DNA of 8,634 bases, taken from contig VBHV01000553.1 of NCBI GenBank assembly GCA_005881995.1, forward strand, positions 1 through 8,634, read 5' to 3'. This DNA comes from Chloroflexota bacterium (GTDB lineage Bacteria > Chloroflexota > Ktedonobacteria > Ktedonobacterales > Ktedonobacteraceae). How positions within the stretch are numbered: the stretch's first letter is position 1; each line of letters begins with the position of its first letter. Of the stretch, positions 1 through 5,486 are shown piece after piece. The position numbers and the translations under genes were made by a program. Under the pieces are notes generated by a model. The model saw nothing but the letters and a program-made list of their open reading frames with translations, was not told the origin of the DNA and ran no database searches.

Positions 1-236
1 GCGATGCGCTGCTCTAGGATCTGCCTGGCGGTACGCGCGGAAAGATAGCCCCCAAGTGCCATGGAAATCCCTCCAGCCAGCACTTCACCCAGGACCACCA
101 GCAGCAACCGTGCAGGAGCAAGCTCACTGACCGCCATGATGAACACCAGCGTGGTGACCAGGCCGTCATTGAGCCCGAAGACGATCTCGCGCAGCCAATC
201 TCCCCGGTGCGGATGTTGCTCCTGGAACTCCTCCAT
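1..236 (-). CDS. VIT1/CCC1-family transporter, N-terminal part (runs off left edge)
   Basis: Seventy-eight codons read on the minus strand without a stop up to the window edge. The product contains WLREIVFGLNDGLVTTLVF, then a hydrophobic stretch, then GGISMALGGYLSART. These are the two signature blocks of the VIT1/CCC1 family, membrane transporters that move Fe2+ or Mn2+ out of the cytoplasm; the first block is in helix 1 and the ISMA-GGY block in helix 2. The HRGDWLREIV lead-in is typical of bacterial members. I chose the ATG at 236, which has an AGAGGAG ribosome site about 11 bases upstream. An in-frame ATG at 281 lies inside the likely -10 box and lacks a ribosome site. The rest of the protein, including the other helices and any metal-binding loop, is outside the window. 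The metal cannot be told from this part. Confidence 0.88.
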   Translation of the reverse strand, partial: MEEFQEQHPHRGDWLREIVFGLNDGLVTTLVFIMAVSELAPARLLLVVLGEVLAGGISMALGGYLSARTARQILEQRI

Positions 237-279
237 AACCGTCAGTGCTCCTCTTCTTCCTGTCTCGATCACTGGCCCC

Positions 280-307
280 ATTGTAACATGTTTTCTGGGA
301 ATGAAAA
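280..307 (-). promoter_or_regulatory. Possible promoter for the VIT1-like gene
   Basis: On the minus strand TTTTCA (307-302), a 16-bp spacer and TACAAT (285-280) resemble a housekeeping promoter, and TG one base before the -10 makes it an extended -10. It would start RNA near 273, leaving a short leader before the ATG at 236. The -35 is only four of six. Nothing comparably good was found for the divergent lipoprotein gene; a weak TACAAT at 332-337 on the plus strand is the best candidate. Confidence 0.35.
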
Positions 308-387
308 CGGCATATTCACAGCCACATGGTGTACAATGATTGAGGGCCTATGGCTTTGTATAGATGCTACAGAGGAAGAGACGAAAT

Positions 388-1566
388 ATGAGGATACCTC
401 TCCTTCATCATAAACGCTGGCTGCACAGCATACCCTTCGTGTTTCTGGCGCTCACCCTCGTGCTGTCTGCCTGCAACCAGGACAGCGGTAATGGGAGTGC
501 GACAGGAACCGCAAAAACCCCGGCCACGGCAACCGCGTCAGGTATCCAACTTGGGCCACAGCCCTGTCCGGCGGCAGTACAGGCCGCTGCTCACTGGAAT
601 GCCGTCGTGGGCACGAGCGGCGCGAAAACGGTCGAGGGAGTGATCTGCGGCTACCTGATGGGTATTTCCACGCTGCAGGCTGTGGTCAAAGTGAGCAACA
701 GCGGCGCAAAATTCCTGCTGGACATCGGAGTGTACACCGCGATCACCAGCACGAAGCCGGTTCGTATCTTCGCACTCAGCGGTCTGTTGCAAGGCGATGT
801 CAGTATCAGTAACTACAATACACTCCTCACGGAGCAGGTCGACCCGAACTCTAGCCAGAATAAAGGACTTCCACCAGCAGAACAGCTGGTCGATCTCTAC
901 CGGGAATTCAAGTGGTCGGATCGCGCAGGGACACTCGTGCCAATCGCCTTTTCGGGCCTGTACCCCGATTTGTCGCGCTACCAGGCTGAATTCGAGCAGC
1001 AAGAAGTGAACATGGGCCAGGGGTTTCAACAGTGGCGACTGAGCGCGACCACCACTGCCCAGAACTTTGCTGAGTACATCCTGAAGTGGGCGCCTGGTAC
1101 TCCCACGACCGTGCTGAGCGGGGGTGGTACGCATGACGCGAGAGCGGTCGTGCTGATCAAAAACCCGGCGGCTGGTGGTGCGACCATCAAACTTTCACTC
1201 AGTCGTCTGGAACTCAACACCAACGGGGGGATCTGGGAAGTCACCGATGTGGCAGCCAATGGCATGGCTCTCACTTCTCCGCAAAATGTGCAGCAGCTCA
1301 CGAGTCCCGTACAGGTGACGGGGAGCAACTCTGCATTTGCCAGGATGCCAGCCACCATTACGATCTTCGATCACGACCGTAGCGGGATTGGTCAGGCGGC
1401 CGTCACACAGGCAATAGCGGCTGCGAAGAGTACTTTTTCTGCGAGTGTTCCCTATGTGTCAAGCTTCCAAAGCGGGACGCAGGAAGGAATTGTCGCGCTG
1501 TACGTTTATACTGGCAGTCACGTGATAGTTGGAGCTGTGCTGGTAAAAGTGCTGCTGAGTTCCTAG
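388..1566 (+). CDS. Secreted lipoprotein with C-terminal Ig-like (Gmad2-type) domain
   Basis: A 392-residue protein beginning with a lipoprotein signal: basic HHKR, a hydrophobic core, and lipobox LSAC with the lipidated cysteine at residue 29. A low-complexity Gly/Thr/Ala linker (about 32-52) follows. The middle part (about 55-290) has two cysteines (60 and 87) that could pair, and no family I can name. The end (about 293-392) reads TSPQNVQQLTSPVQVTGSNS, later ITIFDHD, then a GTQEGIVALYVY strand and a final VLVKVLL strand. That pattern (SP-x-SP-V-x-V-x-G, then beta strands) resembles the Ig-like domain of spore germination proteins (Gmad2), which in other bacteria sits on cell-envelope proteins. 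The start at 388 has AGAGGAAGAG seven bases upstream; an in-frame ATG at 364 has no ribosome site. It is probably anchored outside the membrane, role unknown. The gene stands alone and converges with the next gene 37 bp away. Confidence 0.85.
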   Translation: MRIPLLHHKRWLHSIPFVFLALTLVLSACNQDSGNGSATGTAKTPATATASGIQLGPQPCPAAVQAAAHWNAVVGTSGAKTVEGVICGYLMGISTLQAVVKVSNSGAKFLLDIGVYTAITSTKPVRIFALSGLLQGDVSISNYNTLLTEQVDPNSSQNKGLPPAEQLVDLYREFKWSDRAGTLVPIAFSGLYPDLSRYQAEFEQQEVNMGQGFQQWRLSATTTAQNFAEYILKWAPGTPTTVLSGGGTHDARAVVLIKNPAAGGATIKLSLSRLELNTNGGIWEVTDVAANGMALTSPQNVQQLTSPVQVTGSNSAFARMPATITIFDHDRSGIGQAAVTQAIAAAKSTFSASVPYVSSFQSGTQEGIVALYVYTGSHVIVGAVLVKVLLSS

Positions 1567-1574
1567 TGGGTCAG

Positions 1575-1586
1575 TCGATATATCGA
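1575..1586. other. Perfect 12-bp palindrome between convergent genes
   Basis: TCGATATATCGA is fully self-complementary and lies in the 37-bp gap between the stop codons of the lipoprotein gene and the NTF2-like gene. It could form a small hairpin acting as a weak bidirectional terminator, but it has no U-tract on either strand and an AT-rich centre. It could equally be chance. Confidence 0.3.
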
Positions 1587-1603
1587 AAAGAACATAGCCA
1601 CTT

Positions 1604-2146
1604 TTACTTTGCATCAGGCCCAATCTGGCGCTGCAAATCATGCAGATCGTAATAGAGGGACTCGCGGACAATCTTGCCATTTTGACGTATCGTGACGGTC
1701 ACGCCGCGCAGGGTAAAGGGGCGGCCAGTAGCGGGCATGCCGGGCAGATCGCCGTTGTGGGTGCCAGTGGCGACCCATTCCGCGCTGACCTGGTTGCCGT
1801 GCGCTACCCGGTTGGTGATCTTGATCTGTAAATCGGGAATGGCTGCCATGCCCATACCTTTGCGCGACATAATGGCGGCGCAGCCTATCAGAGGCTCACG
1901 ATACATAGTATCTTCGACGATGGCGTGTTCGGCGTAGTCGGCGTGAAGCGCGCCAGTGTTGCCCTGTGACTGGTGCGTAATGTGCTGGTTATGAAGCTGA
2001 AGGTGCTGCTGTGTATTATCGTTCTGGTTGATTGCAGGAACCGCATGTGGCCGGTGTTGCTGCGCGGTCGCGGCTACAATTGCACCCACACCGACGGCGG
2101 AAATACCCATTGCGGTAAGCGTCGAGATTAAATGGCGGCGCGGCAT
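1604..2146 (-). CDS. NTF2/SnoaL-like Tat-exported protein, downstream frame after duplication
   Basis: This 180-residue frame begins MPRRHLISTLTAMGISAVG, a plausible twin-arginine export signal (RR at 3-4, then a hydrophobic stretch to about 27). An NTF2-fold SnoaL/ester-cyclase-like domain follows (about 45-176). Visible hallmarks are HNQHITHQSQGN in the first helix, YAEHAIVED, GNQVSAEWVATGTHNGDLPG with PATGRPF (about 118-143), and NGKIVRESLYYDL near the end. SnoaL-like proteins are small barrel proteins, some cyclases or isomerases, many of unknown substrate. Before the 260-bp duplication it was the continuation of the frame starting at 2478; the ancestral gene was 615 bp (204 residues). 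This frame lacks only the first 24 residues ahead of the Tat motif. Its ATG has no strong ribosome site and overlaps the upstream stop by 19 bases, so translation would need coupling. Whether it is made is unknown. Confidence 0.7.
   Translation of the reverse strand: MPRRHLISTLTAMGISAVGVGAIVAATAQQHRPHAVPAINQNDNTQQHLQLHNQHITHQSQGNTGALHADYAEHAIVEDTMYREPLIGCAAIMSRKGMGMAAIPDLQIKITNRVAHGNQVSAEWVATGTHNGDLPGMPATGRPFTLRGVTVTIRQNGKIVRESLYYDLHDLQRQIGPDAK
1887..2146. repeat. 260-bp perfect tandem direct repeat, copy 1
   Basis: Every base matches 2147-2406 at a period of exactly 260 bp. The unit lies wholly inside the NTF2-like gene and covers codons for the Tat signal and the first half of the domain. 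The joints share AATGGCGGCGC (at 1871, 2131 and 2391), extended imperfectly to 16 bases. The middle copy carries the right-hand version (CGGCAT) followed by the left-hand version (ATCAGAGG), which places the crossover right after position 2146. Confidence 0.97.
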
Positions 2147-2478
2147 ATCAGAGGCTCACGATACATAGTATCTTCGACGATGGCGTGTTCGGCGTAGTCG
2201 GCGTGAAGCGCGCCAGTGTTGCCCTGTGACTGGTGCGTAATGTGCTGGTTATGAAGCTGAAGGTGCTGCTGTGTATTATCGTTCTGGTTGATTGCAGGAA
2301 CCGCATGTGGCCGGTGTTGCTGCGCGGTCGCGGCTACAATTGCACCCACACCGACGGCGGAAATACCCATTGCGGTAAGCGTCGAGATTAAATGGCGGCG
2401 CGGCATCTTGCCAAACCGGACATCCTCCACCATCTGAGGAATAGTAACGTTTTCTTCTGCCTGTTCTTCTTCGTGCAT
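2128..2478 (-). pseudogene. N-terminal fragment of the NTF2/SnoaL-like Tat protein, truncated by duplication
   Basis: The true 5' end of the gene. ATG at 2478 is preceded by AGGGGG four bases upstream; an in-frame ATG at 2508 lacks a good site. It encodes 116 residues: an acidic start (HEEEQAEEN), MVEDVRFGKMPRRHLISTLT with the twin arginines at 27-28, the hydrophobic signal, and the first half of the NTF2 domain through MYREPLI. There the frame enters the second repeat copy out of phase, adds CRAAI and stops at TAA (2130-2128). Half an NTF2 barrel should not fold, so this product alone is probably non-functional. Its translation could feed ribosomes to the ATG at 2146. Removing one repeat copy would restore a continuous 204-residue frame. 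Confidence 0.8.
2147..2406. repeat. 260-bp perfect tandem direct repeat, copy 2
   Basis: Identical to copy 1 and directly abutting it. No terminal inverted repeats or transposase are present, so this is a simple duplication, not a mobile element. The length is not divisible by three, so it shifts the frame of the host gene. Complete identity means the event is recent, kept uniform by recombination, or an assembly error. Confidence 0.97.
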
Positions 2479-2533
2479 GTTTCCCCCTGAATGTGTGACT
2501 GCCAACATACATTGGTGACATCAAGTACGCTCA

Positions 2534-2562
2534 ACTCTATAGATATCATATGCGCATGTCAA
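2534..2562 (-). promoter_or_regulatory. Probable promoter of the NTF2/SnoaL-like gene
   Basis: On the minus strand a consensus -35 TTGACA (2562-2557), a 17-bp spacer and TAGAGT (2539-2534, four of six) predict an RNA start near 2527 and a leader of about 50 bases to the ATG at 2478. An 8-bp palindrome ATGCGCAT (2550-2557) touches the -35 from the spacer side and could be a regulator site. This suggests the gene has its own promoter and is not only read through from the lipoprotein gene upstream. Confidence 0.5.
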
Positions 2563-2602
2563 TGGAGTAGTACTCAGGTTGAGAACTGGCGGGGAATCGC
2601 AT

Positions 2603-2645
2603 AGAACAGTTCAGTTCTGTTAACCTGATGGGTTCGCATGTCAGG
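2603..2645. other. Two adjacent short inverted repeats downstream of the frameshifted lipoprotein gene
   Basis: AGAAC (2603-2607) pairs with GTTCT (2614-2618), or AACAG (2605-2609) with CTGTT (2617-2621). CCTGA (2624-2628) pairs with TCAGG (2641-2645). They lie about 40-80 bases past the corrected stop of the upstream minus-strand gene, where a terminator would be expected, but no run of T follows on the minus strand. The remainder of 2479-2681 shows only the promoter described separately. Confidence 0.22.
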
Positions 2646-2681
2646 AAGAGTCTGAACGTAAATTTGGCTGCTGCTGCGGCT

Positions 2682-3744
2682 TCAGTTTTCCAGTGTACTG
2701 ACATAGTCGGCCGGTAGTGTGCAACCACTATAAAGCTTTGCCAACAATTGCTCTTGATCGGCCACCACGATCTTTCCGGAGGAGCACGACATCTCCAGAG
2801 TACGTGCGCCCATCGGGAGGTCCTGGCGGAGTGGCTTAGGATGGCCATTCACATCGAGAATACCGTATATCCAGCCGATTTGAGGAGTATAGAAATCCTT
2901 GCCACTAAAGTAAAAGAAAGGTACATGATACTGCCTCGTCGTCTACACAACCCGTTCCTTCTACCACCCAGAGGTGTTTGCCTAAATCCCCACTATTGAT
3001 ATCGACATGGAGCTGCTGTGCCCAGAAGTTATACAACTGGTAGAGGTTATTGGTATCTGGGTTGGGATAGCCATTGTGCCAGCTATCGATCAAACCCAGA
3101 ACCTGTGAGTGCCAATCCCAGTTGCCGCCAGGATGCACCGAGGAGTTCATAGCAGACTGCATAGTGTTGAGATACTGAACCTGGTTCATCAATTGTGCAT
3201 TGTCGTTAGGAACCACTAGAGGGTCCATGGCTCCCAGAATAATAGGGATATCAGGTTGCACTGTATGCACGGCACTCTGGCAAAGATCAAAAAATTTGGC
3301 AAAACGCTCTGGAGTGACATACAGGGTAGTAGTACTCTGCTTCATCTGCTCATTACCGCACTGTACTGCATCTGCTCCTGCTTGCGATGCATCGTTGAGT
3401 CGACTCGTGTCAAAGAGGCTATCACCACTTGTCTGGCAGTATGTGAGCATGACATGCATACCCTGGTTATGATAGATTCTGATGGTGTCCTTGAGCACTT
3501 GACCACTCAAATTACTGGAGACACACGTTGGGTAGCTCAGGCGCACCCAGGGGATGCCTGGATAAGACGTAGTAGTGGAGGCATCTCCCTGAATGCCAAG
3601 TATCTTTTCAGGTCCAGAGGGTGTTGGGGATATTCTGGATGGAGTTGCTGTCCCTGTTGTTCCACCGATTTGACCCTGGCATGCAGCAAGCATTATACTA
3701 CCCACTAAAACAGTGGCAAGAATAATCAAGAACTTCCTTTTCAT
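2682..3744 (-). pseudogene. Glycosidase-like (TIM-barrel) lipoprotein gene with a single frameshift
   Basis: The start at 3744 has AAGAGAG six bases upstream. The product opens with a lipoprotein signal: MKRKF, hydrophobic core, lipobox LAAC with cysteine 22, then a Ser/Thr/Pro linker. What follows has the rhythm of a clan-A-like glycoside hydrolase barrel: WVRLSYPTC (66-74), GMHVMLTY (95-102), DAVQCGNEQMK (125-135, Glu132 a candidate acid/base), IPIILGAMDP (166-175), GNWDWHSQ, and LWVVEGTGC (258-266, Glu262 a candidate nucleophile). The frame then slips and stops at 2907-2905. The coding pattern continues one base later: HVPFFYFSGKDFYTP, GWIYGILDVNGHPKPLRQDL, then about 50 more residues to a TGA at 2684-2682. 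One extra base (or two missing) around 2930-2945 explains this; corrected, the protein is about 353 residues. It may be a real mutation or a sequencing error. The exact family and substrate are not identified. It lies 99 bp downstream of the glycosyltransferase gene on the same strand. Confidence 0.75.
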
Positions 3745-3843
3745 ATTGCGCTCTCTTCTAGAGCCACCTTCCTTTCACTCTAAATGGCAGTGTTTTTCCG
3801 GCAGTTGCCGTATCCTTCTCAAAGAAGCCGTCCTACAAACGTC

Positions 3844-5256
3844 TCAAGAAATTGCCGCTTGATCTGCTTCTGGAGATACATTGGCAGATGACGAATCCTC
3901 GTTGTCGCTTGTTACGTCTTTAACCGTCTGCCCGGTGTTTTTCATCCTGGCAATGATCCAGCGCAGCGTCCCCTCCTCGCGGTGTGTCAGCCACCAGAGG
4001 GCACCGGCTGCCAGCAGGATCAGCATTGGCTCGATAGGGGCGCGAAAACGCGCGCTGCCATAAAAATACAAGGCCTGTCCGATGGTGAGCACTATCATGC
4101 TGTAGATAAAGAGCAGCTCTCGCCATTTCCAGAGTGTGACCGCCAGGCCGAGCGCAGCCAGGATGAAGATGGGGATAGGGAAGATCTTCATCATAGCCAG
4201 GACGATTTGAGACGAGAGCTGGTCAGAGAATCGGACTACAGGTAAATCCGCCTCAATTGTATCGGGATGCCACAAATTGATGAAGTGTAAGGCCAGCAGG
4301 TGCGGCATGATACTAAGATGGCTTTGAACCCATTGTGCTGCCGCACTCTTGTAGGCCGCTTCGCGCGCAACATCACAGGATGGCTCGCAGGTGAATAAGG
4401 GAAATGGTTTGGCAACATCGGGCCGGGATATCAGGGGATCAATCCATGAACCTTGAAAGCCGGGTGTTGTCAAAACCTGGTCGTTATAGGAACCAAGCAA
4501 TACATTTCCGTCGCCAGTAGCTACTGGAATAAAGGTATTCGAAACCAGGTAGTTGCGCACTGTCCAGGGAGCAATCAAGACGCAGGCGATCAGTGCAGCC
4601 GCAACCACCCCAATGAGCGTTGTGCGGCGTGCTAGCACCTTGAACCAGATCATTGCGATGGCCCAGGCAATCACCAGACCGATCACAATCACCCCGTTTG
4701 GCCGTGTCAACGCGAGTAGCCCTAGAAGCACGCCGCAGCTTAGCCACATGCGCCATGACCCCCATCCGCGCTTCGCTGACTTGTCGCGTTGGATGCGGTA
4801 CAACACGTAACAAATGGCGAACAGGAGGAATGTGTACAGGGACTCGGTGTAGAGCCAGCCATCATAGATATAGAGTTCAGGATAGATGGCCGCGGCGATG
4901 CCTGCTATCAGCCCAAGTCGCCAGCCGAACAGGTCGCGCACGAACAGGTAGACGATGACACAGGTGCCTGAGCCGATCAAGGAGAGAAAGAGGCGCGCGA
5001 AATAATTGCTGGGGCCGAAAATAAGCGAGACGCCGGCCAGAATAAATGGCCAGAGTGGAGCGCGGTCTATCGTTGAAATGCCAGGATGTAGGCAGTAACA
5101 ATGCTCTTTGATAATATTGAAGCCGATGGTTTGATAGAACAGCGAATCATGCAAAGGATTGTAATGATAGGCGACAGTGTTGTTATAGATCACGCGCACC
5201 AGTAGCGCGAGACAAAAAATGCCGATGGCGGGCAGCCACGGTTGTAAGCGTTTCAT
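3844..5256 (-). CDS. GT-C fold glycosyltransferase, family 39-like membrane protein
   Basis: A 470-residue polytopic membrane protein. GT39/ArnT-type enzymes move a sugar from a polyprenyl-phosphate donor onto protein, lipid or glycan at the outer face of the membrane. Supporting features: a first helix (about 7-24); the loop HDSLFYQTIGF (36-46), whose Asp37 occupies the position of the conserved catalytic acidic residue; DRAPLWPFILAGVSLIFG (64-81), the family's aromatic/proline loop; AIYPELYIYDGWLYTESL (123-140); LTRPNGV (183-189); APWTVRN (229-235); and YGSARFRAPIEPMLILLAAG (399-418) near the end. Ten or so hydrophobic helices and an acidic soluble tail (about 440-470) complete it. The start at 5256 has AGGG upstream across a T-rich spacer; an in-frame ATG 16 codons earlier has no ribosome site and would add a polar extension. 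Acceptor and sugar are unknown. It may be cotranscribed with the glycosidase-like gene. Confidence 0.85.
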   Translation of the reverse strand: MKRLQPWLPAIGIFCLALLVRVIYNNTVAYHYNPLHDSLFYQTIGFNIIKEHCYCLHPGISTIDRAPLWPFILAGVSLIFGPSNYFARLFLSLIGSGTCVIVYLFVRDLFGWRLGLIAGIAAAIYPELYIYDGWLYTESLYTFLLFAICYVLYRIQRDKSAKRGWGSWRMWLSCGVLLGLLALTRPNGVIVIGLVIAWAIAMIWFKVLARRTTLIGVVAAALIACVLIAPWTVRNYLVSNTFIPVATGDGNVLLGSYNDQVLTTPGFQGSWIDPLISRPDVAKPFPLFTCEPSCDVAREAAYKSAAAQWVQSHLSIMPHLLALHFINLWHPDTIEADLPVVRFSDQLSSQIVLAMMKIFPIPIFILAALGLAVTLWKWRELLFIYSMIVLTIGQALYFYGSARFRAPIEPMLILLAAGALWWLTHREEGTLRWIIARMKNTGQTVKDVTSDNEDSSSANVSPEADQAAIS

Positions 5257-5346
5257 GTAAAAAAACCCTGATTTATCAAGTTGAATTTGCGGAAGTCTAC
5301 ACATCAGAGACGAATCATGCGTATGCAGGTAACAACTTAGAGAAGG

Positions 5347-5377
5347 TTGAACATTTTTGCTATAAACGTGCTATAAT
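5347..5377 (+). promoter_or_regulatory. Promoter of the tyrosine-recombinase-like gene
   Basis: A perfect TATAAT (5372-5377) preceded by TG one base upstream (extended -10) and a -35-like TTGAAC (5347-5352) at a long 19-bp spacer. RNA would start near 5384. The in-frame ATG at 5376 overlaps the -10 box and so cannot be on this transcript, which supports the start at 5487. Confidence 0.6.
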
Positions 5378-5385
5378 GAAAAAAC

Positions 5386-5436
5386 AAGGTACAGGGAGTA
5401 GGTACTACCTTACATCACTGTTGACACGCGGTGATG
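5386..5436 (+). promoter_or_regulatory. Two hairpins in the 5' leader of the recombinase-like gene
   Basis: AAGGTA (5386-5391) can pair with TACCTT (5406-5411). CATCAC (5413-5418) can pair with GTGATG (5431-5436), the second stem extending by a G-U and a G-C pair to eight pairs around an eight-base loop. They sit back to back at the start of a leader of about 100 bases, which ends with AAGGGAGAGAG just before the ATG. No known riboswitch class is recognised and no U-tract follows, so the role (mRNA stability, protein binding, or none) is open. Confidence 0.35.
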
Positions 5437-5486
5437 GATTTAGAGGTAGCCCTGGTAAAAACGATACTGATAAGGGAGAGAGATTT

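Noticed and set aside
538..1134. Long open frame on the minus strand opposite the lipoprotein gene
   Set aside because: It has no ribosome site and its translation is rich in Arg, His and Cys without any domain pattern. The plus-strand gene has a signal peptide, lipobox and recognisable domain.
1887..2406. The 260-bp repeat as an insertion sequence or CRISPR-like array
   Set aside because: There is no transposase, terminal inverted repeat or spacer. It is gene-internal coding sequence duplicated once.
2820..2845. tRNA-like string GGCGGAGTGGCTTAGGA
   Set aside because: It resembles a D-arm, but no anticodon or T-arm stems follow, and the stretch is in the coding frame of the lipoprotein's C-terminal part.
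2546..2848. A 100-codon minus-strand frame in the region after the frameshifted lipoprotein
   Set aside because: It overlaps the true continuation of the lipoprotein (stop at 2682) in another frame. Its start has no ribosome site and the product has no protein-like pattern.
3790..3830. CGGCAGTTGCCG and CTTCTCAAAGAAG as a terminator between the glycosyltransferase and the lipoprotein genes
   Set aside because: The stems are four to five pairs with tiny loops, and no T run follows on the minus strand.
5376..5486. Longer N terminus for the recombinase-like protein, starting at the ATG at 5376
   Set aside because: That ATG lies in the TATAAT box and has no ribosome site. The ATG at 5487 has a strong one at good spacing.
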